Source: Candidatus Symbiopectobacterium sp. 'North America'
GTDB taxonomy: Bacteria > Pseudomonadota > Gammaproteobacteria > Enterobacterales > Enterobacteriaceae
Direction: 5' to 3'
NCBI RefSeq assembly: GCF_015762685.1
Contig: NZ_PEHF01000020.1
Location: 1-64,000 of the forward strand
DNA: 64,000 bases
Part shown: piece by piece, positions 33,085-43,955 of the stretch
Numbering within the stretch: the stretch's first letter is position 1
Layout of the letters: each line of letters starts with the position of its first letter
Notes under the pieces: model-generated
What the model saw: only the letters and a program-made list of their open reading frames with translations
Databases searched by the model: none
What the model was told of the DNA's origin: nothing
Program-made: the position numbers and the translations under genes

Positions 33085-33776
33085 TTAGTTATTTTTTAAT
33101 GCGTAATCTGCCGCAGCAATGGCATGCAGATAGCTGGTATCAAAAAGGGGAATTTTTGTATCAGATTGATGGATTAAAAGGGGAATTTCGGTGCAGCCGA
33201 GAATCACTCCTTCAGCACCTTGCAGGGCAAACCTATCGATAATGATGCTAAATGCTTCCCGTGAACGGTCAAGCAATACGCCGCGGCATAACTCGTCGTA
33301 AATGACACGATTGATCTCGTCTCGCTGATCAGGTTGCGGAATGATGACATCAATGCCGTGGCGCTCTCGTAAGCGACCACTGTAGAAATCCTGCTCCATG
33401 GTATAGCGAGTACCCAATAAGCCGACGCGCGTCATGTTACGCTGTTTCAGACTGTCGGCAGTGGCATCGGCGATATGCAATGCCGGTAATTGACTGGCGC
33501 TTTCTACCTGGTCGGCCACCTTGTGCATGGTGTTGGTGCAGATGACAATCGCTTCTGCGCCTGCCTGACGTAGCCCGAGGGCGATTTCAGAAAGCCGCTG
33601 TGCCGCCTGCTCCCATGCGCCTGGAGTTGCTCGATATCATGAAAATCTACGCTGTGCAGTATCAGTTTTGCTGAGTGCAAACCTCCCAGACGCTGTTGAA
33701 CGCGTTCGTTAATGGGGCGGTAGTAGGGCACGGTGGATTCCCAACTCATGCCACCGATCAATCCAAGGGTTTTCAT
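33085..33776 (-). pseudogene. aspartate/glutamate racemase-family protein, frameshifted
   Basis: Two-domain racemase-like protein. The N-terminal half has [15 protein letters not shown], and the first catalytic Cys is in ICTNTMH. The second Cys is in LGCTEIPLLI near the C-terminus. A frameshift lies in the segment after DIEQLQA (about 33610-33640), and the middle portion WEQAAQRLSEIALG is in another frame. The start ATG at 33776 follows AGGAT. The likely role was amino-acid racemisation with unknown substrate. Confidence 0.86.
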
Positions 33777-33997
33777 TGTTCGTTTATCCTGTGGGTCATT
33801 TACGGTTGCCCGACACAGTGTGTGGGGGAGAAAACGGTAACAAAGGTGTCTCATTTCAAACTATTGGTAAATCAGAGCGCATATTTAGCGATTTTCATCA
33901 CTTTTTATGCAAGTTCAACTGGACAAATGCGTTACTAATTGCTGTACTGTACAGGACACAAATTTTGTGTCTTTCATTCATGTTAAAGGTAAGTTTG

Positions 33998-34207
33998 ATG
34001 TCTAAGATTAAAGGTAGCGTTAAGTGGTTCAATGAGTCCAAAGGTTTTGGTTTCATCACTCCGGAAGACGGCAGCAAAGATGTATTCGTACACTTCTCTG
34101 CAATCATGAGCAATGGCTTCAAAACTCTGGCTGAAGGTCAGCGCGTAGAGTTTCAAATCACTGACGGTGCTAAAGGCCCATCTGCGGCTAACGTTATCGC
34201 TATTTAA
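33998..34207 (+). CDS. cspE: cold-shock protein CspE
   Basis: A 69-residue OB-fold RNA-binding protein that melts RNA structures and promotes antitermination. RNP1 (KGFGFI) and RNP2 (VFVHF) are present, with aromatic Trp and Phe at the RNA-binding face. It follows an AAGGTAAG ribosome site and ends before a strong terminator. The position next to crcB is as in E. coli, supporting the CspE rather than CspC assignment. Confidence 0.93.
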   Translation: MSKIKGSVKWFNESKGFGFITPEDGSKDVFVHFSAIMSNGFKTLAEGQRVEFQITDGAKGPSAANVIAI

Positions 34208-34223
34208 TAATACCGATTTCTTG

Positions 34224-34251
34224 AAAACCCGCCTTATGGCGGGTTTTTTTT
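34224..34251 (+). terminator. terminator between cspE and crcB
   Basis: A perfect AAAACCCGCC stem with its GGCGGGTTTT partner has a TTAT loop, followed by more T. It works for cspE and, in the opposite orientation, for crcB. Confidence 0.88.
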
Positions 34252-34260
34252 ATCCTGTCG

Positions 34261-34644
34261 TCAGGATACCAGCCAGTTGACCAGTGCGAATGCCAGCGGA
34301 GTCATGAGCAGTGAGCCTGCCAGATTACACAAAATGTTGATGGCAGCCGCTGAGAGCAGGCCCTGGTTGATAAACAGAAACGTCTCCGCCGAAAAGGTGG
34401 AAAATGTGGTTAATCCACCACACAGCCCGGTCGTTATCAGCAGTTTCCAATGTGGCGGTAACTCCGCATGACGGGCAAAATAGGCGAGGGCACCACCGAT
34501 GACAAAAGCCCCGATCAGGTTTGCCATCAGCGTACCCACAGGCAGTACTGACACCACAGTGGTGTTATAGCGCATTCCCAATGCCCACCGGGTAACGCTT
34601 CCCGCTCCGCCGCCGATAAACACGGCAAGAAACATCATCCACAT
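34261..34644 (-). CDS. crcB: fluoride channel CrcB (Fluc)
   Basis: A 127-residue, four-segment dual-topology membrane protein that exports fluoride. Conserved features are GGGAGSVTRW near the start, LMANLIGAFVIGGAL, and TTGLCGGLTTFSTFS (the fluoride track). The ribosome site GAGG lies 6 bases before ATG. No fluoride riboswitch is visible upstream. Confidence 0.95.
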   Translation of the reverse strand: MWMMFLAVFIGGGAGSVTRWALGMRYNTTVVSVLPVGTLMANLIGAFVIGGALAYFARHAELPPHWKLLITTGLCGGLTTFSTFSAETFLFINQGLLSAAAINILCNLAGSLLMTPLAFALVNWLVS

Positions 34645-34800
34645 AATGACCTCATGTTGTGCATTATTTTACGTTGAAAGTGATTCAGAGCGGGCAGATC
34701 CCTACGCGCTTGCTCTGAGGCGTACGTAGGCATCATTAGCCCAAAGAGCGGTTAGGGAGGAATGCCATCTCCATGTGACAAAAGCAGTGTAGCGGCTATA

Positions 34801-34957
34801 CTCGTCATACTTCAAGTCGCAGATGCGTTGGCTGCACTCGTTATTCGATCCATCCCTGGGCCTCACCTCTTACGAGGCCGCCGCAAGCGGCGTTCAAATC
34901 TGCTCCCAGCGGATTTGTCACCCGAATCACTTACCTAAGTAAGCTCATCGGGATTCA
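34801..34957. repeat. Pectobacteriaceae-type dispersed repeat, copy 1
   Basis: An approximately 157-bp intergenic element begins CTCGTCATACTTCAAGT and ends in CATCGGGATTC. It contains several internal hairpins (GCCGCCGCAAGCGGC, TTACCTAAGTAA). The same core, about 90% identical by eye, occurs at 58243-58398. It is probably a mobile miniature or REP-like family of the genus and has no coding potential. Confidence 0.85.
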
Positions 34958-35096
34958 AGCACTGGCAATAGGCGTATCAGAAGTAGGGTCTAATTTTGTT
35001 ACAAATGGATTTTGTGTTCGCGCTGTTGCAGGTATAAATAAGAAATATCGTTTTTATTCGCTGGTATTCCTGTATTCGTAATCAGGTAGGTGTGTG

Positions 35097-35306
35097 ATGG
35101 AAGGTATTAGCATTGCCAAACTGTTGGTGATTGCCGCGCTGATCGTATTGCTGTTCGGCGCCAATAAACTGCGCTCGCTGGGCGGCGACTTGGGGGCAGC
35201 AATCAAAGGGTTCAAGAAAGTGATGAATGACGATCAGTCAGTGAAACCGACCACCGAAGGGGATGATGCAGCACCTGCCGGTGAAATACGTCATAACAAG
35301 GACTAA
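35097..35306 (+). CDS. tatE: Tat translocase subunit TatE
   Basis: TatA-type pore protein: one N-terminal membrane segment ([17 protein letters not shown]), a hinge [21 protein letters not shown], and a polar tail. It has 69 residues (67 in E. coli TatE). The isolated position beside lipA, away from tatABC, matches E. coli tatE. The ATG at 35097 is preceded by AGGTAGG. The redundant TatA role may be low level. Confidence 0.92.
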   Translation: MEGISIAKLLVIAALIVLLFGANKLRSLGGDLGAAIKGFKKVMNDDQSVKPTTEGDDAAPAGEIRHNKD

Positions 35307-35320
35307 TCGTCTTAATGAAA

Positions 35321-35344
35321 AAGGGCGGCCTGTTGGCCGCCCTT
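35321..35344 (+). terminator. hairpin downstream of tatE
   Basis: A 10-bp GC stem (AAGGGCGGCC with GGCCGCCCTT) has a TGTT loop. The U-tract is poor. Likely a weak or Rho-assisted terminator. Confidence 0.6.
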
Positions 35345-35373
35345 CGGCGTGCAGACAACGTCACTTTACACCT

Positions 35374-35457
35374 CGTCATCCTCGGCGAAAGCCGGGGCTC
35401 TCTGCGAGAATAGACGTGTCTTTTCTGCACGAGATTCCCGCATGCGCGGGAATGACG
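35374..35457. repeat. REP-like inverted element
   Basis: Two short hairpins (35374-35400 region and 35431-35457) are flanked by GTCATCC and GGAATGAC ends that are near-inverse. They are common in enteric intergenic DNA. The second hairpin reads ATTCCCGCATGCGCGGGAAT. No RAYT transposase is nearby. Confidence 0.65.
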
Positions 35458-35538
35458 GAGGTGGATGGCCGTACTTTTGCGATAAGTACGCCATTGACAG
35501 GGTCAATGTGTAACTAAATATTGTTACACTCGATGTGC

Positions 35539-36504
35539 TTACTTAACCTCAATGCCTTTCGCTTGCAGGTCGGCGTGATACGACGAACGCACTAACGGGC
35601 CGCAGGCTGCGTGGGTAAAGCCCATCGCCATTGCCTCGGCTTTCATTTCATCGAACTCTTCCGGACTCACATAGCGTTTCACTGGCAGGTGATGACGGCT
35701 GGGTTGTAGGTATTGCCCTAACGTCAACATGGTGACACTGTGGCGGCGCAGGTCACGCATTACTTCAACGATCTCTGCATTGGTTTCCCCCAACCCAACC
35801 ATCAGGCCGGATTTAGTCGGAATTTCAGGGTGAGAGGCTTTAAAGTTCTCAAGCAGCTTCAATGACCATTCGTAGTTGGCACCAGGGCGTACCTGACGGT
35901 AGAGGCGCGGTACGTTTTCCAGGTTGTGGTTGAACACATCCGGCGGCGTCACGTTCAGGATATCCAGCGCCTTATCCATACGGCCGCGGAAATCGGGGAC
36001 TAGTGTCTCAATGCGAATATGTGGGTTTTTACGGCGGATAGCTGCGATGCAGTCAGCGAAGTGCTGTGCGCCGCCGTCACGCAGGCCATCCCGGTCTACG
36101 GAGGTGATAACCACGTAGCGCAACCCCATGTCATGGATGGTCTGTGCCAGTTTCTCTGGCTCATTGGCATCGGGCGTTACTGGGCGGCCGTGTGCCACGT
36201 CGCAGAACGGACAGCGGCGGGTACAAATGGCACCCAGAATCATGAAGGTTGCTGTACCGTGGTTGAAACATTCGGCCAGATTCGGGCAGGAGGCTTCTTC
36301 ACAGACAGAATGCAGGCCGTTTTTGCGCATGGCCGCCTTGATGCCCTGAATACGGCTAGAATCGGCGGGTAACTTGATTTTCATCCATTCAGGTTTACGC
36401 AGTAGCTCCTGCCGCTCAGTGACGACGGTGCGTACCGGGATGAGTGCCATTTTGTCTGCATCGCGGTATTTAACGCCGCGTTCCATCTGAATCGGTTTAC
36501 TCAT
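35539..36504 (-). CDS. lipA: lipoyl synthase LipA
   Basis: Radical-SAM enzyme inserting two sulfurs into octanoyl domains. The auxiliary cluster cysteines are in [12 protein letters not shown], the radical cluster is in CTRRCPFC, and the C-terminal RSSYHAD supplies the auxiliary-cluster serine. The start at 36504 gives 321 residues, identical to E. coli. A TATAAT (minus strand, 36609-36614) lies about 105 bp upstream, in an AT-rich region. It uses octanoylated substrate made by lipB. Confidence 0.97.
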   Translation of the reverse strand: MSKPIQMERGVKYRDADKMALIPVRTVVTERQELLRKPEWMKIKLPADSSRIQGIKAAMRKNGLHSVCEEASCPNLAECFNHGTATFMILGAICTRRCPFCDVAHGRPVTPDANEPEKLAQTIHDMGLRYVVITSVDRDGLRDGGAQHFADCIAAIRRKNPHIRIETLVPDFRGRMDKALDILNVTPPDVFNHNLENVPRLYRQVRPGANYEWSLKLLENFKASHPEIPTKSGLMVGLGETNAEIVEVMRDLRRHSVTMLTLGQYLQPSRHHLPVKRYVSPEEFDEMKAEAMAMGFTHAACGPLVRSSYHADLQAKGIEVK

Positions 36505-36718
36505 GATAGCCAGGTTCCAGTTCTGAATCACAGGTTGAATCATGATTTAAGTTCTATGATTCAATGAATTATGTTTCTAATTAAACTTTTTTTAAAAAAC
36601 TATAAAAAATTATACCATCTTTGCTGTCTGACATTCAGCCTTTACGTCGCACAAATGCATAAATAATGTAAACGGAATGTGATTTGGCACCGATAAGCAT
36701 AAACCCAACGGCACCATT

Positions 36719-37408
36719 TCACGCCGATATACTGCGCGGTACGGGCGCACCCTGAGTGGCCCAATCCCATACCAGCGCCGATTGTTGCGTGTAACCAAGT
36801 TGTTGCATAAAGGTCGCTACCAATAGCGGGGCGACATCTGCCACTTCCACGCCGGGTACGTGCTGGCTGACCTGCGTCATCACCATGCCCGCATAGCCGC
36901 ACGGGTTAATACGCAGGAACGGTGTCAGGTCCATATTGATGTTGAGTGCCAGCCCATGGAAAGAGCTGCCTTTGCGAATGCGTAGCCCGAGTGAACATAT
37001 TTTGGATTCCTGCACATACACACCCGGCGCATCAGCGCGGGCATGAGCGGTGATACCGAGCTGTGCCAGTGTACCGACCACGGTATTTTCAATGGCGGTG
37101 ACCAGTTCCCGCACGCCCACTTTTTGGCGTTTTAAATCCACCAGCACATACATCACTTGCTGGCCCGGTCCGTGATAGGTCACCTGACCGCCGCGATCGC
37201 TTTGAATCACTGGAATATCGCCGGTAGTGAGCAGATGCTCTGCCTTGCCTGCCTGACCTTGGGTAAAAATGGGAGGGTGCTGTACCAACCAAAGCTCATC
37301 CGCGCTTTGTGTGTCACGCAAATCGGTAAACTGATGCATCGCCAATGAGACTGGCTCATAAGGTTGTACGCCAAGCTGACGTACGATGATCTTATCCTGT
37401 AGCAACAT
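36719..37408 (-). CDS. lipB: octanoyltransferase LipB
   Basis: Transfers octanoyl from ACP to lipoyl domains. Conserved substrate-binding features are [18 protein letters not shown], and the catalytic Lys/Cys pair lies in [11 protein letters not shown] and NPCGYAGM. The ATG at 37408 gives 229 residues, longer than E. coli (213) at the C-terminus. It sits upstream of lipA with a spacer of about 215 bp. Intact. Confidence 0.94.
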   Translation of the reverse strand: MLLQDKIIVRQLGVQPYEPVSLAMHQFTDLRDTQSADELWLVQHPPIFTQGQAGKAEHLLTTGDIPVIQSDRGGQVTYHGPGQQVMYVLVDLKRQKVGVRELVTAIENTVVGTLAQLGITAHARADAPGVYVQESKICSLGLRIRKGSSFHGLALNINMDLTPFLRINPCGYAGMVMTQVSQHVPGVEVADVAPLLVATFMQQLGYTQQSALVWDWATQGAPVPRSISA

Positions 37409-37522
37409 CGTGATCTTCAGATTAAGGAAAACAATGGAGCCGATTATAGTCGCGGGAAGCGCCAGCGAACAGCACTGAAACACATTTTCCCGCGATTATC
37501 CGGTCGGGCAGGCATCATGCCC

Positions 37523-37786
37523 TTACAGCACGACGTGCACGATATCCATAGCGCCCAGCTCTTCATAGAGCGTCTCGACTTGCTCAATGTGTGTGGCGGT
37601 AATGGTGATGGAAACCGAATGGTAATTGCCTTTGCTACTCGGTTTGACCTGCGGGCTATAGTCGCCCGGCGCATGGCGTTGCACCACTTCGACAACGCGG
37701 TCTACCAATTCTGGCTGCGCGTGTCCCATCACCCGGTAGGTGAATGAGCAGGGAAATTCGAGCAGTTCGTTGAGTTTGGTTTTCAT
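37523..37786 (-). CDS. ybeD: UPF0250 protein YbeD
   Basis: An 87-residue protein of ferredoxin-like fold, matching E. coli YbeD ([20 protein letters not shown] and [13 protein letters not shown]). Ligand or function unknown; it resembles ACT-like regulatory domains. The ATG at 37786 has GGGGA 5 bases upstream. Located between dacA and lipB, as in E. coli. Confidence 0.93.
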   Translation of the reverse strand: MKTKLNELLEFPCSFTYRVMGHAQPELVDRVVEVVQRHAPGDYSPQVKPSSKGNYHSVSITITATHIEQVETLYEELGAMDIVHVVL

Positions 37787-37858
37787 ATGTTCCCCAGATG
37801 GATCGGTGCCCATGCTGATCGTCGCTGTTCAATAGCGTTTGGTTCAACATAAAGTATA

Positions 37859-37878
37859 ACTCCCGCCGCAGCGGGAGT
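37859..37878 (-). terminator. hairpin between dacA and ybeD
   Basis: An 8-bp perfect stem (ACTCCCGC with GCGGGAGT) has a 4-nt loop, 44 bp past the dacA stop. On the minus strand it is followed by TTATACTTTA. It probably separates dacA from ybeD. Confidence 0.7.
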
Positions 37879-37921
37879 AATCATCTCTGAATATGGGGCC
37901 AAAAATGGTTAACCCAAGAGC

Positions 37922-39133
37922 TTAGCCCAACCAGCGACGGAACATCAGGCGAATGTAGTCAAACAGACGGCCAAAGATGCCCCCTTTTTTGACTTCATTC
38001 ATCACGACAAGAGGACGTTGTTCAATGGTTTTGCCATCAAGTTGGAAGTTGATGGTGCCAACCACCTGGTTCTTGCTCAGCGGTGCGTGCAGTTCCGTGT
38101 TATTGAGCACGTAGCTGGCTTTCAGATCTTTCATCCGACCGCGCGGAATGGTGAGGTAGGCATCTTTTTCCACGCTCAGGGAAACTCTGTCGCTATCACC
38201 GAACCAGACGGGCTCAGACGCAAACTCTTTGCCGGCTTTCAGCGGTGCAACGGTTTCAAAGAAACGGAAACCCCAGGTGAGCAGCTTTTTGCTCTCGGTT
38301 TCACGACCTTTGAAGGTGCGTCCGCCCATAACTACCGAGATCAAGCGCATTTGACCTTCAGTGGCCGAGGCAACCAGATTGTAACCTGCCGCATTGGTGT
38401 GGCCGGTTTTGATGCCGTCCACGGCCAGGCTGCTGTCCCATAACAGGCCATTGCGGTTGGTCTGTTTGATGTTGTTAAAGGTGAACTCTCGTTCTTTATA
38501 AATGGCGTACTCGTCTGGCACATCGCGAATCAACGCCTGGCAAATCAGCGCCATATCACGCGCGGAGCTGTGTTGTCCCGGCGCATCCAGGCCGTGCACG
38601 GTCTGGAAATTAGTGTTCTGCAAACCCAATGCTTTCACATAGTTGTTCATCAGGCTAACGAAGGCATCCTGGCTACCCGCCACATAATCAGCCATCGCAA
38701 CGCAAGCATCATTACCCGATTGGAGAATGATGCCGCGGCTGAGTTGTGAAACCGGTACGCGATCGCCCGGTTTCAGGAACATCAGCGACGAGCCCTGAAA
38801 GGTCGGGTTGCCGGTTGCCCAGGCATCTTTGCCGACGGTTATGATGTCATTCTGGGTGATCTTGCCGGATTTCAGCGCCTGACCGATAACATAACTGGTC
38901 ATCATTTTGGTCAGACTTGCGGGATCGCGGCGCGCATCGGCATTCATTTCTGCCAACACTTTGCCAGAGTTGTAATCAATCAGGATGTACGACTCGGCGT
39001 CGATTTGTGGTACGCCGGGGATCATCGTCTTGAGATTGACGTCTTGCGCATGGGCCGTTGTGGCAACGCTGACGGCAAGCAGCGTGCCCAGCGCTGTACC
39101 TAAGGTGAAACGAGACGTGATAACAATATTCAT
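37922..39133 (-). CDS. dacA: D-alanyl-D-alanine carboxypeptidase DacA (PBP5)
   Basis: Removes the terminal D-Ala of peptidoglycan stem peptides. A signal peptide ends at AHA; penicillin-binding motifs are SLTK, SGN and KTG (KTGHTN). A C-terminal amphipathic helix ([12 protein letters not shown]) anchors it to the inner membrane. It has 403 residues, as in E. coli. It may share an operon with the upstream rlpA and mrd genes. Confidence 0.97.
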   Translation of the reverse strand: MNIVITSRFTLGTALGTLLAVSVATTAHAQDVNLKTMIPGVPQIDAESYILIDYNSGKVLAEMNADARRDPASLTKMMTSYVIGQALKSGKITQNDIITVGKDAWATGNPTFQGSSLMFLKPGDRVPVSQLSRGIILQSGNDACVAMADYVAGSQDAFVSLMNNYVKALGLQNTNFQTVHGLDAPGQHSSARDMALICQALIRDVPDEYAIYKEREFTFNNIKQTNRNGLLWDSSLAVDGIKTGHTNAAGYNLVASATEGQMRLISVVMGGRTFKGRETESKKLLTWGFRFFETVAPLKAGKEFASEPVWFGDSDRVSLSVEKDAYLTIPRGRMKDLKASYVLNNTELHAPLSKNQVVGTINFQLDGKTIEQRPLVVMNEVKKGGIFGRLFDYIRLMFRRWLG

Positions 39134-39300
39134 GATTGGAACTACAACATCCGTGGAGTGAAGTTAAAAAACGAGCCCTACTATAGCAGATGCGCCATAG
39201 CGCGGCACCAGACATTCCGTTACGTGATTTTGCTAAAGCAGAATGGCGTAACAACCTCATGCCCGCACGTTAACAGGCGGCGGACAGGGGCGCGAGAGGA

Positions 39301-40407
39301 TTATTGCGCGTCTGCCGCCGTGACAAAGGCGTGCTGCTGAGCTTCTGTTGCCAAACGCTGCTGAAGGTCAGTGGCCTGTTGGCGGTTTTGAAAAGGACCA
39401 AGCTGAACGCGATACAACCCGTTGCTGGGAGTCACTTTTCCCGTCACGTGGAAGCGTTCACTCAGGCTTTTCAGCCAGGTTTGCGCACGCTGTGGGTCAC
39501 TTAGCGCCCCGACCTGAACGAGATAGCGTCCGTTACTGTTGCCAATCGGTGTCGCTGCGGGCGTCACGGCAAGCGGGCGCGCTGCTGTGGTTGCTGGCGC
39601 GTTGGTCACAGGCGTAGCGGCATGGGTATTTTCCAATACGCCAGAACGCAGGGCGGTCGGGGCACCCAGAAATCCGCTTGGGCGCGCACTGGTGCTGCTG
39701 GCTGGCATGTCGCTGTTATTTTGCACACCGAGAGCGCTGTTACTTACGGGCCTGCTGGCGATGGCTGTCGGAGCGCTGGTTTCCATCATGGGCGTACCCA
39801 ATCCGCTGGCACCGAGGTTCGGGCGATCGGGCAGGGCAAAACTCTGTTTGGCGACGGTTGTCCCAATAGTGCCTGGCCCGGAGAGCGTGCCATCCGGTGC
39901 GACCACGATCGCTTCAACTTTCACTTTGGTATTGTTGGAGATATTGAGACGATCGCCAGCCGCCTTAGACAGATCGATGATTCTGCCCGGCGTATACGGG
40001 CCGCGATCGTTCACGCGCACCACCAGACGGCGGCCGTTGCTCAGGTTTGTCACGCGGACATAGCTGGGTAATGGCAGAGTGGGGTGCGCAGCAGTAATGG
40101 CGTTGGGATCGAATATTTCGCCGGTAGAGGTACGATTCCCGTTGGCTTCAGCGCCGTACCAGGTTGCCAAACCGACCTCGGATAAGTTCTGCGCGTTCTG
40201 GATCACCTTGTAGGTTTTGCCTTTGATGGTGTAATCCTGCAACGTGCTTGGATTATAAGGCTCATAGCGCGGCTCGGCTCCGCCAATCTCTTCCACCGGA
40301 CCACTATAAGCCGGGGTCGGCGTAATCGGCGCGCGCGGGGCTTCCGTGGTGGTACAGGCTGCAAGCATCAAGGTGACGATGCTGACCCAAAGCCAGTCCT
40401 TACGCAT
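39301..40407 (-). CDS. rlpA: septal lytic transglycosylase-like lipoprotein RlpA
   Basis: Outer-membrane lipoprotein with lipobox LMLAAC and a double-psi beta-barrel domain (GLATWYGAEANGNRTSTGEIFDP). A linker rich in Ala/Thr/Pro follows, then a C-terminal SPOR domain (YLVQVGALSDPQRAQ), which binds denuded glycan at the septum. It has 368 residues. GAGG lies 7 bases before the ATG. Fits the mrdA-mrdB-rlpA-dacA order. Confidence 0.95.
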   Translation of the reverse strand: MRKDWLWVSIVTLMLAACTTTEAPRAPITPTPAYSGPVEEIGGAEPRYEPYNPSTLQDYTIKGKTYKVIQNAQNLSEVGLATWYGAEANGNRTSTGEIFDPNAITAAHPTLPLPSYVRVTNLSNGRRLVVRVNDRGPYTPGRIIDLSKAAGDRLNISNNTKVKVEAIVVAPDGTLSGPGTIGTTVAKQSFALPDRPNLGASGLGTPMMETSAPTAIASRPVSNSALGVQNNSDMPASSTSARPSGFLGAPTALRSGVLENTHAATPVTNAPATTAARPLAVTPAATPIGNSNGRYLVQVGALSDPQRAQTWLKSLSERFHVTGKVTPSNGLYRVQLGPFQNRQQATDLQQRLATEAQQHAFVTAADAQ

Positions 40408-40421
40408 GTGTTTACCTCACT

Positions 40422-41534
40422 TTATAGGTTTTTCGAGAGCATCTTACGGTGCGTGTGGATTGACATCACAATGCCAAACCCTGCCATCAACACCACCAAC
40501 GCCGAGCCGCCGTAACTGATAAGCGGGAGCGGCACCCCGACCACGGGCAATATGCCACTCACCATACCGATGTTAACAAAAACATAGACGAACAGAATGA
40601 GAATCAGGCCGCCGACCATCACCCGGCCAAACGAGGTTTGGGCATTGGCGGCAATTACCAGACCTCGCATGATGACAAACAGATACATGGCGATCAGAAC
40701 CAGCACACCAATCAACCCCAACTCCTCTGCCAATACGGCAAAAATAAAGTCGGTATGGCGTTCGGGCAGGAATTCAAGCTGTGACTGGGTGCCTTGTACC
40801 CAGCCTTTACCTGACAAGCCCCCTGAGCCGATAGCAATCTTGGATTGAATAATATGGTAGCCCGCCCCCAGCGGATCGCTTTCCGGATCGAGCAGCATCA
40901 TCACGCGGGCGCGTTGGTAATCGTGCATCAGAAAGAACCAGAGCACGGGAATAAACGCCGCAAGCAACACCAGCGCCACGGCGATCAGTCGCCAGCTCAT
41001 GCCCGCGAGAAAAAGCACAAACAGGCCGGATGCCGAGACGAGAATCGACGTGCCCAGATCGGGTTGCGCCGCCACCAGCAGGGTCGGCAAAAAGATTAAT
41101 ACCAGGGCGATCCCGGTGTTTTTCAGCGATGGTGGACACATATCACGGTTGATAAAGCGCGCTACCATCAACGGCACGGCAATTTTGGCAATTTCTGACG
41201 GCTGAAAACGGACAAAGCCAAGATCAAGCCAGCGCTGTGCGCCTTTACTGATCTGACCGAACACATCCACCATGATCAACAGGATGACACAGACGATATA
41301 GAGATAGGGTGCCCAGCCTTCGTAGACGCGCGGCGGAATTTGCGCCATGGCGATCATCACGGTAAGACCAATGGCTATCTGTGCCGCTTTACGCTCCATC
41401 ATGCCGATATCCTGGCCGCTGGCGCTCCACATCACGAATAAGCTATACCCCAGCAGGGCCAGAATACAGAGCAGGAAGGGCAGGTCGATATGCATCTTGG
41501 TCCAAATCGACCTTTTTTGTTGGCTTTCAGTCAT
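40422..41534 (-). CDS. mrdB: peptidoglycan glycosyltransferase RodA (MrdB)
   Basis: SEDS-family lipid II polymerase of the elongation complex, with ten membrane segments. The conserved signature [29 protein letters not shown] lies near the C-terminus. It has 370 residues, the E. coli size. It lies 8 bp after mrdA and 14 bp before rlpA, so cotranscription is certain. Intact, indicating a rod shape is retained. Confidence 0.97.
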   Translation of the reverse strand: MTESQQKRSIWTKMHIDLPFLLCILALLGYSLFVMWSASGQDIGMMERKAAQIAIGLTVMIAMAQIPPRVYEGWAPYLYIVCVILLIMVDVFGQISKGAQRWLDLGFVRFQPSEIAKIAVPLMVARFINRDMCPPSLKNTGIALVLIFLPTLLVAAQPDLGTSILVSASGLFVLFLAGMSWRLIAVALVLLAAFIPVLWFFLMHDYQRARVMMLLDPESDPLGAGYHIIQSKIAIGSGGLSGKGWVQGTQSQLEFLPERHTDFIFAVLAEELGLIGVLVLIAMYLFVIMRGLVIAANAQTSFGRVMVGGLILILFVYVFVNIGMVSGILPVVGVPLPLISYGGSALVVLMAGFGIVMSIHTHRKMLSKNL

Positions 41535-41542
41535 GGCGGCGG

Positions 41543-43447
41543 TTACTCGCTTTCAGAAACGGGTGCGCTGGGTGGCGCATCGGGCAATTCGGTGTTGTTA
41601 TCGCCCAGCATAATGTGGTCGAGCATCTGGCGTACCAAGGCGCTGATAGCAGGGCCTGCACCGCCATTCTCCAAAACGATTGAGATGGCAATTTTGGGGT
41701 TGTTATAGGGGGCAAATGCCGTCAACAGTTTGTGGTCACGCAGGTGTTCGGCGATTTTATGCGCATTGTAGGTCTCATTTTCTTTCAGGCCAAATACCTG
41801 CGCCGTACCGGTTTTTGCTGCGATCTTATAGGGCGCATCGGCAAAAAATTTATGCGCAGTACCGTTCTGACGGTTAGCAACCCCGTACATCCCGTCTTTG
41901 GCAATTTCCCAATAGCTGGCACGCACATCGCTAAGTCGCGACACTGCTTGCTGACGATAAGGTACGATGACGCCGCTATTGCGAGCACTATAGAGCAGGT
42001 GTGGTGTTTTCACGTTGCCATCGTTGATAAGCGTCGTCAGTGCTTTCGCCATTTGAATCGGCGTGGCAATCCAGTAGCCTTGACCAATGCCAACCGGAAT
42101 GGTGTCCCCTTGATACCAAGGACGTTTGAAGCGTTTTTGCTTCCATTCGCGCGTGGGCATATTGCCGGAACGTTCTTCCGCCAGATCGATACCGGTGTAT
42201 TCTCCGTAGCCGAACTTGTTCATCCATTCTGCCAGGCGATCGATACCCATGTCATAAGCGACCTGATAGAAGAAGGTATCCGCAGACTCTTCCAGCGATT
42301 TGGTCACGTTCAATCGGCCATGGCCCCATTTTTTCCAGTCGCGAAACCGTTTTTCTGAGCCTGGTAATTGCCACCAACCGGGATCGAACAGCGAGGTGGA
42401 GGGGGTTATCACATTGGCGCTTAACGCAGACGCGGCAATATAGGGTTTCACCGTCGACGCCGGAGGATACAGTCCCTGCGTGGCGCGGTTGATCAACGGT
42501 TTGTTAGGGTCATTAAGCAGTGCGCGATAGTCTTTGCTTGAGATGCCATCAACGAACAGGTTGGGATCGTAGCTCGGGGTGGAAACCAGCGCGCGCAGGC
42601 CACCATCGCGTGGATCGATAATCACCATCGCTGCCCGACTGCCTTCCAGCAGTTTTTCAACGTAGATTTGCAGGTTGAGATCGATGGTGAGGTAGATATC
42701 CTGACCCGCCTGCGGCGGCTGCTCGTGCAGTTGACGGATGACGCGCCCACGGTTATTGACTTCCACCTCTTCATAACCGGGTTTACCGTGCAGAATATCT
42801 TCGTAATAGCGCTCAATGCCCAGTTTTCCGATGTCGCGTGTGGCGGCGTAATCGGCAATTTTTTCTTCCTTACTCAGTCGCTCTACGTCTTTATCGTTGA
42901 TTTTTGATACGTAGCCGAGGACGTGGGTGAGGGCAGAGCCATACGGGTAATAGCGGCGTTGATAGCCTTTGACTTCCACGCCGGGAAAACGGTACTGGTT
43001 GACCGCAAAACGGGCGACATCAACGTCGCTTAAGGCGGTTTTGACCGGAATGGAGGTGAAGCGGCGTGAGCGTTTACGTTCTTTCTCGAAGTTTTCCAGA
43101 TCATCATCAGTGAGATTGACGATGGGTTTCAGAGCAGCCAGCGTGTCTTGCCGGTTATCAACTTTGTCCGGCACCAGTTCCAACTGGTAAATGGTGCGGT
43201 TGAGCGCCAGTGGAATACCGTTGCGATCGTAAATGATGCCGCGGCTGGGCGCGATGGGCACCAGCTTAATGCGGTTTGCGTTTGAGCGTGTGCGGTAGTC
43301 ATCAACGCGCACCACTTGCAAATGGTACAGATTGGTCACCAGCACGCCGGAAAGCAGCAAAATACCGATGAACGCCACTAAAGCACGACGTACGAAAAGG
43401 GCGAATTCCGCCGAATAATCACGAAAGGGTTTATGTTCTGTTTTCAT
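41543..43447 (-). CDS. mrdA: penicillin-binding protein 2 MrdA
   Basis: Transpeptidase of lateral wall synthesis, partner of RodA. It has an N-terminal membrane anchor ([17 protein letters not shown]), a pedestal domain, and the catalytic motif [13 protein letters not shown] (Ser active site), with KTGTAQVF later. It has 634 residues (633 in E. coli). The ATG at 43447 lies just after the damaged rlmH end. The gene is intact, so translation coupling from rlmH is not essential. Confidence 0.97.
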   Translation of the reverse strand: MKTEHKPFRDYSAEFALFVRRALVAFIGILLLSGVLVTNLYHLQVVRVDDYRTRSNANRIKLVPIAPSRGIIYDRNGIPLALNRTIYQLELVPDKVDNRQDTLAALKPIVNLTDDDLENFEKERKRSRRFTSIPVKTALSDVDVARFAVNQYRFPGVEVKGYQRRYYPYGSALTHVLGYVSKINDKDVERLSKEEKIADYAATRDIGKLGIERYYEDILHGKPGYEEVEVNNRGRVIRQLHEQPPQAGQDIYLTIDLNLQIYVEKLLEGSRAAMVIIDPRDGGLRALVSTPSYDPNLFVDGISSKDYRALLNDPNKPLINRATQGLYPPASTVKPYIAASALSANVITPSTSLFDPGWWQLPGSEKRFRDWKKWGHGRLNVTKSLEESADTFFYQVAYDMGIDRLAEWMNKFGYGEYTGIDLAEERSGNMPTREWKQKRFKRPWYQGDTIPVGIGQGYWIATPIQMAKALTTLINDGNVKTPHLLYSARNSGVIVPYRQQAVSRLSDVRASYWEIAKDGMYGVANRQNGTAHKFFADAPYKIAAKTGTAQVFGLKENETYNAHKIAEHLRDHKLLTAFAPYNNPKIAISIVLENGGAGPAISALVRQMLDHIMLGDNNTELPDAPPSAPVSESE

Positions 43448-43481
43448 CCGGCAACTATTTCGTGTGTTTCATCGTACAGTC

Positions 43482-43954
43482 TTACTCTCTAAATGGTAAG
43501 GGTGATTGGTGGTGATGCTCCAGGCCCGATACAGGCTCTCTGCCACCAATACGCGCACCAACGGGTGCGGCAGCGTTAACGGTGACAGCGATCAGCTTTG
43601 CTCCGCCGCCGCTTTGCAAGCGGGGGCCAGCCCTTCCGGGCCGCCAATCAGCAGGCTGACGTCGCGCCCGTCCTGTTTCCAGCGTTCCAACTGGCTGGCA
43701 AGCTGCGGCGTTTCCCACGGCGTACCGGGAATATCCAGTGTCACAATACGGTTACCTTTCCCCACTGCCGCCAGCATCAGTTCTCCTTCGCGCTCGAGAA
43801 TGCGTTTGATATCCGCATTCTTTCCCCGTTTACCAGCAGGGATCTCCGTGAGCTCGAAGGGCATGTCTTTGGGAAAACGTCGCAGATAATCCGAAAAACC
43901 TGTCTGCACCCAGTCCGGCATTTTGGTGCCAACGGCGACCAGTTGCAGCCTCAT
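43482..43954 (-). pseudogene. rlmH: 23S rRNA pseudouridine-1915 N3-methyltransferase RlmH, truncated
   Basis: SPOUT methyltransferase acting on the 70S ribosome. The frame from ATG 43954 (GGAG 5 bases upstream) matches E. coli RlmH but ends at TGA 43592-43594, where E. coli has Trp in AEQSW. The missing part ([25 protein letters not shown]) is still readable downstream, including the C-terminal knot that binds SAM and makes the dimer. Near the end an extra T turns the HPYHRE ending into HPYHLESK. The 120-residue product would lack the knot and be inactive. Confidence 0.88.
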
Positions 43955-43955
43955 G

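Noticed and set aside
33670-33998. Upstream extension of cspE to 33776
   Set aside because: It overlaps the racemase region and is unlike any cold-shock protein; the family start at 33998 has a ribosome site.
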